A stretch of DNA of 64,000 nucleotides from Alteribacillus persepolensis (lineage in GTDB: Bacteria > Bacillota > Bacilli > Bacillales > Marinococcaceae): contig NZ_FNDK01000011.1 in assembly GCF_900099605.1 (NCBI RefSeq), positions 1-64,000 of the forward strand. The letters run 5' to 3'. Shown here piece after piece: positions 1-8,895 of the stretch (within the stretch, counting starts at the first letter, position 1; every line of letters starts with the position of its first letter). Below the pieces are notes generated by a model. That model did not search any database and was not told where the DNA came from. It saw only the letters and a list, made by a program, of their open reading frames with translations. Both the position numbers and the translations under genes were made by a program.

Positions 1-387
1 GGATTGGAATTAATCCGGGATATGTACGATAACCATCCGATGGGGGTTGTCCTTATAGGGATGCCAGGTCTTGAACGTCAATTGATGCGCTATCCACAGT
101 TATATTCCCGGATTGGATTTGCCCATGAATTTAAAAAACTAAGCAAGGAAGAAATGACCTTTATTTTAAAACACAAATGGCAAGAACTTGGCTTGCAAAT
201 TAACCTTGAAGATTTTACTGATTACGAGGCTTTTACGGCTGTGGTACGGATAACGGGTGGGAATTTTCGTCTTATTCAACGTCTCTTTACACAGATTGAA
301 CGTGTTATGACGATTAATCAAGTTGAGAAAATATCCAAAGAAGTGGTTGAAGTAGCAAGAGAAAGCCTTGTTATTGGTCATAAATAA
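1..387 (+). CDS. TniB/TnsC-like AAA ATPase, transposition helper (C-terminal part; 5' end outside window)
   Basis: The reading frame is open from base 1, so this is the last ~128 residues of a longer protein. The fragment has the AAA-like stretch VVLIGMPGLERQL followed by YPQLYSRIGFAHEFKKL and a helical lid ending in RITGGNFRLIQRLFTQIER. I recognise this from ATPases that act as target selectors for DDE transposases (TniB/TnsC/IstB group). Walker A and B would lie upstream of the window. A hairpin terminator follows directly. It marks the edge of a mobile element whose transposase should lie to the left. Family assignment is from recall; the exact element is unknown. Confidence 0.7.
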   Translation, partial: GLELIRDMYDNHPMGVVLIGMPGLERQLMRYPQLYSRIGFAHEFKKLSKEEMTFILKHKWQELGLQINLEDFTDYEAFTAVVRITGGNFRLIQRLFTQIERVMTINQVEKISKEVVEVARESLVIGHK

Positions 388-420
388 GCAGTGGTCATCA
401 TTCGATTACTGCTTATTTTA
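382..420 (+). terminator. Rho-independent terminator after the transposition ATPase
   Basis: An 11-bp stem AAATAAGCAGT / ACTGCTTATTT with a 15-nt loop begins inside the stop codon and runs into a T-rich tail. Confidence 0.75.
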
Positions 421-933
421 TGGGCTTCATACGACAAATAATTCTCAAAAAAAGCCGCCATATAGCTCTAAAATTCACATGCATTCCGTTTTATAAACAT
501 AAGAAAAACGGTGGTTGAGAAACCCACTCAGCCACTGTCCTTATCACCGTAGACGTTGCTGCTTTAGAACGCATCTGGCTGCAGACGGGACGCTTTCCGC
601 GGGCATGACCTCAGCCTGCTCGAACGGTACCCGTCCTGCGAGGTCTTCGCCCCATGCTATTCCCGAGTCGTCCGTCTTGCGCTCCTGCTTCCGGACAGCG
701 TATGGACGAAAAATCTTTCAAATAACAATCAAAATATATACTTTCCCGCCTTCTGATAAAACGGCTTCAGCTCCTACAGAATACAGAGCTCAAGCCGCTT
801 CAATCATTTTTATTATTTCCACTTTCTGCTTTACAAGTATATATTCCCTTTACCATATATCCACTGACTGCTGCTTTTATTTCACCTTCCTTGCAACCGG
901 TTACATCAAGTGACACGCTTGAAATGATAGTTC
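421..933. other. Intergenic region without a credible gene
   Basis: It holds the possible right end of the mobile element (ACGACAAATAATTCT near 431), one copy of a dispersed repeat (502-665) and AT-rich sequence. The open frames here have no ribosome binding site and no protein-like composition. Confidence 0.6.
502..665. repeat. Dispersed repeat, copy 1
   Basis: About 115 bp starting AGAAAAACGGTGGTTGAGAA matches 3411-3520 with few differences. Shared blocks are TCACCGTAGA, GCTGCTTTAGAAC, CGCGGGCATGACCTCAG and, after a divergent middle, GCCCCATGCT. Its start folds on itself (GGTGGTTGAG / CTCAACCACC in copy 2). Both copies have the same orientation. Confidence 0.75.
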
Positions 934-2373
934 TTAATTTATCTTTTTTTCAGGCGCCAAACCTTTTGTTTCTAACTCGCTTTTGTTTCTAGAAAGCCAG
1001 ATTTCTTCAATTTCTTCAAGTGATTTATTCTTTGTTTCAGGAACAAACTTCAACACAAAGAAAAAGGCGATTGTACTAATGAGACCGTAAATAAGGAAGG
1101 CTCCTGCCCCTAAGGCATCGTTTAATGGAGGGAATGTAGATGAAGCTATTAAATTCGCCCCCCATACTAACGTGACAGCAACAGCAACCGCCTGCCCCCT
1201 AATTCTATTAGGGAACAACTCTGAGAGTACAACCCACGTAATAGGTCCCCAAGTCATCTGAAATGCAGCAACAAATCCTAAAATAAATATGAGTGTGCTT
1301 ATCCCTTGAATACCTGCAAAGAAAAGTGCCGCTACTGCAGTTAAACAAATCGCACATCCTGCCGAACCGAACAGGAGTAAAAACTTTCTTCCTTTTTCCT
1401 CAACCCATTTTATAGCCAGGAATGAAACAAGGACACCTATAGCTCCAATAAATATTGTTTGAAACATGGATGTTGACGCATCAGCACCAAGATTTGCAAA
1501 AATTCGCGGTGCATAATACATAATAATATTTATGCCTATGAATTGTTGCAAAACAGCCACTGCAAAACCTACAAACAAAACTAGTTTTCCATAATAGAAG
1601 AGGCTTACTTTTTCTGTTGAAGTGTTTAAAGAATGTTTGATTTGTTGAAGGGTTTCACCAGCTATTTGTTTAGATCCATTGATTTTTTCTAATAAGTTAT
1701 ATGCTTTATCATAGTCGTGTTTCAAAGCCATATATCTAGGTGTTTCCGGAATAAATAGAAGTAAAATGAAAAATACTGCAGCCGGAATCAACTCTGAAGC
1801 AAACATATATCTCCAGCCAATATCATTGATCCACTCACCAGTTTTACCTAATACGATGAACCAAGTGACAACATATACAACCGTCTGGCCAATCACAACA
1901 GACATATTATAAGTGACGACCATTTTTCCTCTGATATTTGGAGGACTCATTTCACTAATATACACTGGTGCTATGGCTGAAGCTAAACCTACTCCAATAC
2001 CACCTAATATTCGATAAAGGTTAAAAGTGATCAATAATGCTAAACTAGGCTCACCTGCAGTGAAGAACAGAATCTCTGGGTAAGCTGAACCTAGTGCCGA
2101 TAGGAAAAATAAAACAGCAGCAATAATGAGTGTATTACGTCGTCCTATCGAATTGGCTATCACTCCGGAAATGACTGCTCCAATAATACATCCCGCCAAT
2201 GCACTAGATACAGTCAGCCCATGAATAAATGAACTTAATCCTAAGCTGTCTACTAGATATAATTGTATGGACTGCTCTGCTCCTGCAATAACTGCTGTAT
2301 CGTAGCCAAAAAGAAGTCCACCTAAAGAAGCGACTAGTCCTACAAATAGAATATAATATCGCTGGTGTTTCAT
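934..2373 (-). CDS. MFS sugar porter of the XylE type, probable inositol or xylose/H+ symporter
   Basis: This 479-residue membrane protein has the length and 12-helix pattern of sugar porters. It has the family motifs GYDTAVIAG (residues 23-31) in helix 1, the GRR loop after helix 2, PETPRY after helix 6 and PETKNKSLEEIEE at the C-terminus. The segment GWRYMFASELIPA is characteristic of the XylE branch, which transports xylose, glucose or inositol with protons. The start has an AAAGGAGG site. A palindrome shared with iol promoters lies about 170 bp upstream (2545), which favours an inositol-related substrate, but xylose or glucose cannot be excluded from sequence. It is flanked by two copies of a dispersed repeat, so it could be a mobile cassette. 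Confidence 0.85.
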   Translation of the reverse strand: MKHQRYYILFVGLVASLGGLLFGYDTAVIAGAEQSIQLYLVDSLGLSSFIHGLTVSSALAGCIIGAVISGVIANSIGRRNTLIIAAVLFFLSALGSAYPEILFFTAGEPSLALLITFNLYRILGGIGVGLASAIAPVYISEMSPPNIRGKMVVTYNMSVVIGQTVVYVVTWFIVLGKTGEWINDIGWRYMFASELIPAAVFFILLLFIPETPRYMALKHDYDKAYNLLEKINGSKQIAGETLQQIKHSLNTSTEKVSLFYYGKLVLFVGFAVAVLQQFIGINIIMYYAPRIFANLGADASTSMFQTIFIGAIGVLVSFLAIKWVEEKGRKFLLLFGSAGCAICLTAVAALFFAGIQGISTLIFILGFVAAFQMTWGPITWVVLSELFPNRIRGQAVAVAVTLVWGANLIASSTFPPLNDALGAGAFLIYGLISTIAFFFVLKFVPETKNKSLEEIEEIWLSRNKSELETKGLAPEKKIN

Positions 2374-2544
2374 ACGTTCATTCCTCCTTTATGAAATGAA
2401 AAGTGCTTTTATAAAGATAGTAGAAACGAGAAAGGCACATATGTATGCACCTTTGAGCCAAATACCAGCGGGCAGTAATTCTTTGTGATAACCCATAGTT
2501 TCGGTACAACATGAACTGGATGTCCACTTAAGAACAAACAATCA

Positions 2545-2559
2545 TTGTAATCGTTTTCA
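2545..2559. promoter_or_regulatory. cre/LacI-type palindrome upstream of the sugar porter
   Basis: TTGTAATCGTTTTCA fits the CcpA cre consensus WTGNAANCGNWNNCW at every defined position and shares the core AATCG(A/T)TTTC with sites at 5989, 7410, 18879, 19211 and 21815. Confidence 0.55.
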
Positions 2560-3410
2560 ATTATTCCTAAAAAAAATCTTTTCGTAATGTGTAATTATTC
2601 TTTTTCCTTTCAACTATTTTAAAAATATTCGAAAAATAACGAGCGTAAAGTTTTACAGATTGGTAAACTCACGATTCCATAGCTGCACAAAAAGTTATAT
2701 AACTGTCCCAATCATCGTTTGTCTTAACGACTTAGAAAAACTATGCTTCGAATATGCCAAGGATAATAAACACATTGCAAAACTTTTATCAAGCTTCAGC
2801 CGTTGGTGTCTTTGTTTTTTCTGTCACTTTCTCATTCAACATAAAAAAGGGGATATGACAGGACGGTTATAAGTCCTCCTTTCCAAGAAGACAAAACACC
2901 ATGTCTTCTATTACCCATCACAAATGTAATCCTTTTCTTGTTTTTTCATGTTCTGACGATATCTGCAAGCATTCAGATGAAATGATACCACTTCACTTAT
3001 GAAAAACGAAAAATAACCACCCATGGGAAACGAAAAGGAATGAAGCATAATATCAATTCCTTCGAGCTTATGGTAAGACGTCTCCGCTTAAGCTCAGCTC
3101 CTTTTCTCAATATATTTAAATTGTAAGAAATAACAGACGATTCGTATTTGAATTTTAAAGACTTTATTTTGTATTTTAAAGACACAGCACAAAATGAGAC
3201 CTGTCACTATTACAATGAATATGAAATCCATTACATGTTGAAACATCGGGGAATAATAAGCAGCAACTGCACTCCCGCAGCCGTTTGCACTTTTAAGAAA
3301 AGCTGCGGGCTTACCTGTACAAGATGAATATTTTTGTCTCTTCTGATGATTATCATTTGAAGCAGCAAGCCCTTACTTTCAGTCAATTTGACATTATGGC
3401 TTGTCACTGA
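2560..3410. other. Long intergenic stretch, AT-rich, no gene recognised
   Basis: About 850 bp between the sugar porter promoter region and the second dispersed repeat. Short open frames lack ribosome binding sites. A small inverted repeat (CCCGCAGC near 3273 / GCTGCGGG near 3302) is the only structure noted. Confidence 0.5.
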
Positions 3411-3595
3411 AGAAAAACGGTGGTTGAGAAATCCACTCAACCACCTTCCTTGTCACCGTAGAAGCTGCTGCTTTAGAACACATCTGCTGCAGCTGGGGCG
3501 CTTTACGCGGGCATGACCTCAGTCTGCGGAAAGCGAGTATATTTCGGCTGCGCTGCCGAAAAACTGACTTATGGGACAGCCCCATGCTTTCATCC
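3411..3595. repeat. Dispersed repeat, copy 2
   Basis: Same orientation as copy 1 at 502-665. The first part forms a hairpin (GGTGGTTGAG / CTCAACCACC). It also contains TTTCGGCTGCGCTGCCGAAA, a second perfect hairpin near 3541, and ends near GCCCCATGCT. Confidence 0.75.
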
Positions 3596-3650
3596 TCCTC
3601 GCTTTATTTCTTTCAGAGGTTGTCATGGGGAAATTGCAAAAACTTAAAAC

Positions 3651-4829
3651 TCATTCAAAATCTACCCAAACTGCCCCATTGTCAGCAGAGCGCACACAAT
3701 TTTCAACCCAGCGGACCCCCTCTAGTCCAGCATCAATATCAGGATATACTAAATGACGTAACGTTTCTTCATCACCACGTTCCTTCGCATCAACAGCCAT
3801 GGCAAACTTGAGATAAATGTTTGCCCAAGACTCGGACAGCCCTTCAGCATGTAATGCACCCAGCCTTTCATCTGCCTGACAATTCTCATCCAGGTATGGC
3901 ATGGCACGTACCAATGTTTGGGCAGGTTCCCCTTGAATTTCATACCTTAATTCATTTGGTTTGCTGTCCCACCATTCTAAACTTGCCTTTGATCCTACGA
4001 TACGAATTCTTTGAGCATCCATACACCCAGCGTTAATCGATGAAGTCCACATCGTTCCTACTGCTCCATTATCATAGTGCATGATTACGTGAGCATTATC
4101 TTCTAGCGGGGCACGGCTGCCAACAAAACTCTGGCGGTCACACAATAACTTTTTCACTTTCATATGAGGCAAAATCAGTTGCGACATGTAATACGTATGA
4201 GTGGATAAATCTCCTAAAACAAAGCTGGGTCCCGCCACTTTCGGATCCACGCGCCATTTTTGCGCAGAATTTGATTTATCTCCTTCATCTGCTGCATTAA
4301 AACCGTGCGTATATTGTAAATCCACAACACGTACATCCCCAATTTTGCCTTGTTCAATCATTGCCCGCATTTGCAACAAAAGCTGATGTCCAGAGAAACC
4401 GTATGTAACTCCAACAATTTTCTCTTTTTCTTCTGCTAACTCTTTCACAAATTGTGCTTCCTCCGTCGTGAAAAACAATGGCTTCTCACAAATAACATGC
4501 AGTCCTGCTTCTAATGCTGCTTTACAAATTTCAAAGTGAGTTGCATTTGGCGTAGCAATCGAGACAACTTCAATCCCATCCTCTCTTCTGGCTTCTTCAG
4601 CAAACATCGTTTCATAGTCGGGATACAAACGATCTTTTAAAACCCCAATATTTACTCCAAAATCTCTGCCTCGTTCAAAATCAATATCAAATGCACCCGC
4701 TACCAATTCAAAAGCAGTGTTATCTCGGAGCGCCCCAGTACGATGTTTGTAACCTACCTGGCCTGTACGTCCGCCTCCAACCATTGCCCAGCGCAGCGGT
4801 CTTGAAATCTTTCTTTCTCCATTTAGCAT
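3651..4829 (-). CDS. Gfo/Idh/MocA-family NAD(P)-dependent oxidoreductase
   Basis: A 392-residue protein with an N-terminal Rossmann fold (MVGGGRTG, residues 16-23) and the family EKP motif at 115-117 whose lysine is catalytic. The C-terminal half is the usual alpha/beta substrate domain. Family members oxidise a ring hydroxyl of inositols or sugars. The length exceeds that of IolG (345 here), and it is not a close IolG copy. The start has a GGAGGGG site. It follows the epimerase gene 4920-5888 by about 90 bp, so the two probably form an operon converting an inositol or keto-sugar stereoisomer. The exact substrate cannot be read from sequence. Confidence 0.85.
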   Translation of the reverse strand: MLNGERKISRPLRWAMVGGGRTGQVGYKHRTGALRDNTAFELVAGAFDIDFERGRDFGVNIGVLKDRLYPDYETMFAEEARREDGIEVVSIATPNATHFEICKAALEAGLHVICEKPLFFTTEEAQFVKELAEEKEKIVGVTYGFSGHQLLLQMRAMIEQGKIGDVRVVDLQYTHGFNAADEGDKSNSAQKWRVDPKVAGPSFVLGDLSTHTYYMSQLILPHMKVKKLLCDRQSFVGSRAPLEDNAHVIMHYDNGAVGTMWTSSINAGCMDAQRIRIVGSKASLEWWDSKPNELRYEIQGEPAQTLVRAMPYLDENCQADERLGALHAEGLSESWANIYLKFAMAVDAKERGDEETLRHLVYPDIDAGLEGVRWVENCVRSADNGAVWVDFE

Positions 4830-4919
4830 CGTGAAACCCCTCCCTAATGATTCATAAATTTTTCACGTAAACCACTTTCTAATTATTAGAATATTGAAAA
4901 TACTAAACCTGAAGAAATT

Positions 4920-5888
4920 TCACTTTACAATAGTCTTAGATTTTTTAAACGTTCTTGGCAATGCTTCTTTCAAAACGTCCATTGACTTTATTACACCAGT
5001 AAGCGGATCCATCGTTACGTCTTCCATTTCAAGAACAATCGGTCCCTCATAACCGCTCATTTTAACGACTGTAAAAAATTCTTTCCAAAAGCCAACATCA
5101 TGACCGTGTCCGAGGGCTACGTAGTTCCATGACCGATTAACAAAACTCTTCATCGGTTTCACGTCAATAAGGCCATGAATATCATGAATTCCTCTTTCGA
5201 TGCGCACATCTTTGGCGTGAACGTGATATATCGCGCTTCCTAACTCTCTTACAGCTGCAATAGGATCGCCTCCCATCCAAAATAAATGGCTTGGATCAAA
5301 GTTCATTCCAATCATATCGCCAATTTCATTTCTTAATTTAAAAAGTGTTTCTGGATTATGAACTAAATTAAAACCTAGATTTTCAATCGCAATCTTTTGA
5401 ACACCATGTTTTTTTGCGGCATGCACAGCCTTTTCCCAATAAGGAAAAGCAACTTCATTCCATTGCCAATCCAGCGTCTGAAAGTGCGGCGGCAATATAG
5501 GGTGAGTAATCCAATTTGGTGTCACATCACCCGGTCCGCCGCTAGGACAGCCAGACATCATCACAACTGTTTCCACGCCTAATAATCCTGCCAGCCTAAA
5601 TGTTTTTTCTACGACGGTTTGATGGGCTTTTCCACGTTCGGTAGGCTCCAATTGATTACCTGAACAGTTTAGAGCCGCGATTTCAAGTCCTCTTCTTTTT
5701 ATAGCATCTAAAAAGAACCGACGTTTTTCGGTGCTTTCTAACAAGATATCTACGTCAATATGCGGAGCACTTGACCAATTGCCACACCCCAGCTCTAATG
5801 TTTCAATTCCTTGTTCCACACATGTATCCAGCATTTCTTCAAAGCTTGCGTCTTCTAAAATATCTGTTACTAGACCAACTTTTAGCAT
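4920..5888 (-). CDS. Sugar phosphate isomerase/epimerase (xylose-isomerase-like TIM barrel)
   Basis: I choose the ATG at 5888 (322 residues, MLKVGLVTDIL) because AAGGAGGGG sits just upstream; a longer open frame to 6032 has a basic, unfolded-looking extension. The fold is the divalent-metal TIM barrel of IolE/IolH/IolI and related epimerases. Likely metal ligands occur in IAIENLGFN, NFDPSHLFW, HVHAKD and VLEMEDV. It precedes the Gfo/Idh/MocA gene in the same direction. A cre/LacI-like palindrome at 5989 lies about 100 bp upstream of the start, tying the pair to the inositol regulon. Substrate unknown. Confidence 0.85.
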   Translation of the reverse strand: MLKVGLVTDILEDASFEEMLDTCVEQGIETLELGCGNWSSAPHIDVDILLESTEKRRFFLDAIKRRGLEIAALNCSGNQLEPTERGKAHQTVVEKTFRLAGLLGVETVVMMSGCPSGGPGDVTPNWITHPILPPHFQTLDWQWNEVAFPYWEKAVHAAKKHGVQKIAIENLGFNLVHNPETLFKLRNEIGDMIGMNFDPSHLFWMGGDPIAAVRELGSAIYHVHAKDVRIERGIHDIHGLIDVKPMKSFVNRSWNYVALGHGHDVGFWKEFFTVVKMSGYEGPIVLEMEDVTMDPLTGVIKSMDVLKEALPRTFKKSKTIVK

Positions 5889-5988
5889 AGTACCCCTCCT
5901 TGACATAGGTTCATTTCCATTCATCCTGCGCTGTCTTCTGAATAGGTGTTTAGTATTCAAAGACAGGCAGCACCTCTCCCCCCTTTCC

Positions 5989-6003
5989 ATGTAATCGTTT
6001 TCT
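5989..6003. promoter_or_regulatory. cre/LacI-type palindrome upstream of the epimerase operon
   Basis: ATGTAATCGTTTTCT matches WTGNAANCGNWNNCW fully and shares its core with the other iol-region sites. Confidence 0.5.
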
Positions 6004-6280
6004 TTTTTGCGGTAAATCAGACTTCCTGGCATTCAATGATAGTTACATTGTAAAATGCGATAAATAATTTGTATTTGGACGATGAAGACGTTGTTTTGGA
6101 TTTTTGGGCCTGGTTGTACACGAAAAACACCAACCCTGAACATCATGAAATCAATGACAAAATGATCAGAAACGGATACAGCATTATTTATTTCTTTGGC
6201 AGCCATTTATACTATGAAGACAATAGCTGCTGCTTCTTATATTTTGATGAAAAACAAACCTGCTTCAAACACGACAATTA

Positions 6281-7192
6281 TTAATATTCGGTAAACCTGT
6301 TCGTTTTCACATTGGAATAAAGCATACGAAAACGCCCTGGCGGATTGCGCATTTTAGAAGTAAACACACGAGTAAAATAGTGCACAGTAGAAAAGCCGCT
6401 TTCTTCAGCAATCTCACTAACAGATAAATTAGTTGATTTAAGCAATGCTACCGCTCTTTTTATCCTTTCATTTTGAACAAAATCAGAGTAGCTCACGCCT
6501 ATTTCCGATGCAAATAGGCGTGTTAAATGTCTCCTGGATATATGAAAATGATCGGCTACATCTGTCATTTTTAAAGTTTCCGATACATTATCACGAATAT
6601 AGAAGATAACTTGTTTGAGAAGCTGAGAAGAGGATGCCGGCGATTTCTTCCGTGCTTTTCCTTTTGAATTGGGAGCAAAAGTGTGAACAAGAGAAAAAAT
6701 CAAAGCAGCTGCTAGGTGGAAGAGAGAGTCTTTTAAAAAACTATATTTTGGACCTGCTGCTTGGATGAGCAAAGCTTTCCATAAAAGTACAGAGGCCGTT
6801 TCCTCTCCTGCGTTTAAGATGACCCTTGGACATTGCTTAGCATCCTCTATCAGCCTGCTCCATTCATCACTTGACTCTGATGCAACCAATTCAAATGCAA
6901 CAAATAAAAGGAATATTCCACTGTCACTCTTTATCTGATGGGAAACATCCGGCCTGGAAAGAAACACCGAGTTTCTTTGAAGCGAGTAGGTATCACCTCC
7001 ATCAATATACGCTCCCTCTCCTTCGACAACATAGCATGCTTCAAAAAAAGAGTGCTTATGCCGCAGCGTATTGTAATGATTCGGCACACCTCCCCAATAG
7101 TAAATGTTAAACACAGCTCCATTTCGCTGTACACGATGTACACATTCATTCAAAAAGATTTTTCCTGACATCAATTCTTTTTGTATCAACAA
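6281..7192 (-). CDS. AraC-family transcriptional regulator (copy A)
   Basis: A 303-residue regulator with an N-terminal cupin-like sensing domain (HKHSFFEACYVVEGEG, then LSRPDVSHQI) and a C-terminal double helix-turn-helix of about 100 residues (MTDVADHFHISRRHLTRLF; VSEIAEESGFSTVHYFTRVF). It is closely similar along its whole length to the regulator at 7809-8717, so the two arose by duplication. The start is TTG at 7192 or TTG at 7189, behind a GGGGGTGG site. Its position between inositol/sugar genes suggests control of one of the neighbouring satellite operons. The ligand is unknown. Confidence 0.9.
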   Translation of the reverse strand: MLIQKELMSGKIFLNECVHRVQRNGAVFNIYYWGGVPNHYNTLRHKHSFFEACYVVEGEGAYIDGGDTYSLQRNSVFLSRPDVSHQIKSDSGIFLLFVAFELVASESSDEWSRLIEDAKQCPRVILNAGEETASVLLWKALLIQAAGPKYSFLKDSLFHLAAALIFSLVHTFAPNSKGKARKKSPASSSQLLKQVIFYIRDNVSETLKMTDVADHFHISRRHLTRLFASEIGVSYSDFVQNERIKRAVALLKSTNLSVSEIAEESGFSTVHYFTRVFTSKMRNPPGRFRMLYSNVKTNRFTEY

Positions 7193-7409
7193 ACCACCCC
7201 CAACTATATTTGCTCATTGTTAAAAAGAATGAGTTTGTTATTTTGTGAAAACAGCTGTCAGACTTCAGCGTTTGTAAAACATTTTTACAGAATAAACAAA
7301 AGAAGGGACTATTCCTTTTTTACAGGAAAGCCCCAGCACTTCATTATTATTATTCATATGAAATACTCTCTGCCCGCTTAGCTTGTTTTATTACTTCTTC
7401 CTGCATTAA

Positions 7410-7423
7410 TAGAATCGTTTTCT
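7410..7423. promoter_or_regulatory. Degenerate cre/LacI-type palindrome upstream of AraC copy A
   Basis: TAGAATCGTTTTCT differs by one position (A for G) from the consensus shared by the other iol-region sites and lies about 220 bp upstream of the regulator start. Confidence 0.35.
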
Positions 7424-7568
7424 TTTATATTTTTGTAAACATCTAACATCACAGAAAATAACTGCTGCATGGTATTTGATTGATAAAGGGACTGCATTTT
7501 TTCAATGTATATTTAAAATAGTTTATATTTCAAATAATTCTAATATTGCAGAAGCTGACATACGTACT

Positions 7569-7745
7569 TTGAGACTCCCACGTCTAAAGACGCAAGCCCC
7601 AAACCTTACGGGGTAACGGGTGGGATTCTTGAGTGACTAAGCGTTCGCAGTCCATTTCTGTTTTGAACAGTCCTCAAGGTGAGGGCGTCTCATTGCCCCT
7701 CCTCAGACAGTGCGTATAGCATCTTAGGCTGAGTAACAAATCCTC
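7569..7745 (-). ncRNA. Orphan omega-RNA-like 3' end of an IS200/IS605 (TnpB) element
   Basis: Read on the minus strand the segment carries the blocks I recognise from TnpB element right ends: CTTGAGGACTGTTCAAAAC, AGAAATGGACTGCGAACGC, TTAGTCACTCAAGAATCCCA, then a terminal hairpin with CCCAC...GTGGGAG, ending TCTCAA at 7569. TnpB or TnpA coding sequence is not present next to it. In intact elements this region is the omega (re)RNA scaffold and the ~16-20 nt beyond the end act as guide. The 5' limit is approximate. Whether it is transcribed is unknown. Confidence 0.65.
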
Positions 7746-7808
7746 TTGGATACCATATGTGCTCTGTGTGTTCTGCTAATATTACACGAAGAAGCTGCAA
7801 AAGCCAGT

Positions 7809-8717
7809 TTAATAGTCTGTAAACTCTTGTGTTTTTAAGTTTGTATAAAGAGAGCGGAAACGCCCCGGTGGATCGCGCATAATCGACGTGAACACACGAG
7901 TAAAGTAGTGAACGGATGAATAGCCAGTCTTTTCTGCTATTTCATGCGTAGATAAATCCGTTGTTTTCAGTAATGTTGCTGCTTTCTTTATTCTTTCATT
8001 TTGAATAAAGTCGGAATAACTTACCCCTGCCTCTGAAACAAACAAACGAGATAAATGGCGACTCGATATATGGAAGTGGCCGGCTACATCTTTTAACTTT
8101 AAAGAACCCGACAAGTTATCACGTATATAGACAATAACTTGTTTGAGAAGTTGGGAAGCTGGCGCGGGCAGATCTTGCCGCTTTTCTCCTTGCGAAATCG
8201 GAACAAAGGAGTAAAGGATAGAAAAAATTAAATTTGCTGCTAAGTGCTTTAATCCCTCTTTTACAAAGCCCTGGTCCGGTTTTGCCGCTTGGATAAGCAA
8301 TGCCTTCCATAGAAGGACAGGTACTGTCTCCTCTTCTGCTTCTAATATGACTCTTGGACATTGCTTGGCACTCTCAATGTTTGAAATCCACTGGTCACTC
8401 GATTCCGATTCCATCAATTCAAATGCAACCACTAAGAGAAACAGGCCGCTCTCACTCTTTATTTGATGCGAAACATCTGGTCTTGAAAGAAACATCGTGT
8501 TTTTTTGAAGGGGGTAAATGTCATTTCCATCAATATATGACCCTTCTCCTTCAACGACATAACACACTTCAAAAAAAGAGTGTTTATGGCGCAATGTATT
8601 ATAATGATTGGGCATGGCCCCCCAATAATGAATGTTAAACACAGCGCCATTCTGTTCCAAGCGATGGACCGATTCATTTAAAATGATTTTTCCTGATACA
8701 AAATTTTTCAGTTCCAT
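7809..8717 (-). CDS. AraC-family transcriptional regulator (copy B)
   Basis: A 302-residue paralogue of the regulator at 6281-7192, with the same cupin-like N-terminus (HKHSFFEVCYVVEGEG) and C-terminal double helix-turn-helix (LKDVAGHFHISSRHLSRLF; THEIAEKTGYSSVHYFTRVF). The ATG start is preceded by GAGGGATGGGG. The linker around residues 180-190 and the central ligand domain differ most between the copies, as expected when duplicated regulators diverge in effector. It lies upstream of the leftward copy A and downstream of iolJ. The regulated genes are not evident. Confidence 0.9.
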   Translation of the reverse strand: MELKNFVSGKIILNESVHRLEQNGAVFNIHYWGAMPNHYNTLRHKHSFFEVCYVVEGEGSYIDGNDIYPLQKNTMFLSRPDVSHQIKSESGLFLLVVAFELMESESSDQWISNIESAKQCPRVILEAEEETVPVLLWKALLIQAAKPDQGFVKEGLKHLAANLIFSILYSFVPISQGEKRQDLPAPASQLLKQVIVYIRDNLSGSLKLKDVAGHFHISSRHLSRLFVSEAGVSYSDFIQNERIKKAATLLKTTDLSTHEIAEKTGYSSVHYFTRVFTSIMRDPPGRFRSLYTNLKTQEFTDY

Positions 8718-8895
8718 AAAACCCCATCCCTCTGCTTGGAAGCTTCTCAGTCCGAGTACTGCAAGTTCTCATCTCTCTCGGCTTATTTTAACAACAACCG
8801 TTTCCAAAAAACAAACATGGCTGCCCGGCCGTCTGCCCGACAATCTGCCTTTTTACATAGACACTTTCACCTATTCATAGAGTGCTTTTCTACAT

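Larger units (their letters stand above)
7193..7808. other. Intergenic region between the two AraC genes
   Basis: It contains the degenerate operator at 7410 and the omega-RNA-like relic at 7569-7745. No protein-coding gene is seen. Confidence 0.6.

Noticed and set aside
515-913. Rightward 132-codon frame inside the dispersed repeat region
   Set aside because: Runs through the repeat, Cys/Ser/Arg-rich low-plausibility protein, no ribosome binding site.
3571-4036. Rightward frames opposite the Gfo/Idh/MocA gene
   Set aside because: Antisense shadows of a well-supported leftward gene.
6069-6284. Rightward 71-codon frame between the epimerase gene and AraC copy A
   Set aside because: TTG start without a ribosome binding site, no recognisable motif, and it overlaps the convergent AraC stop; probably chance.
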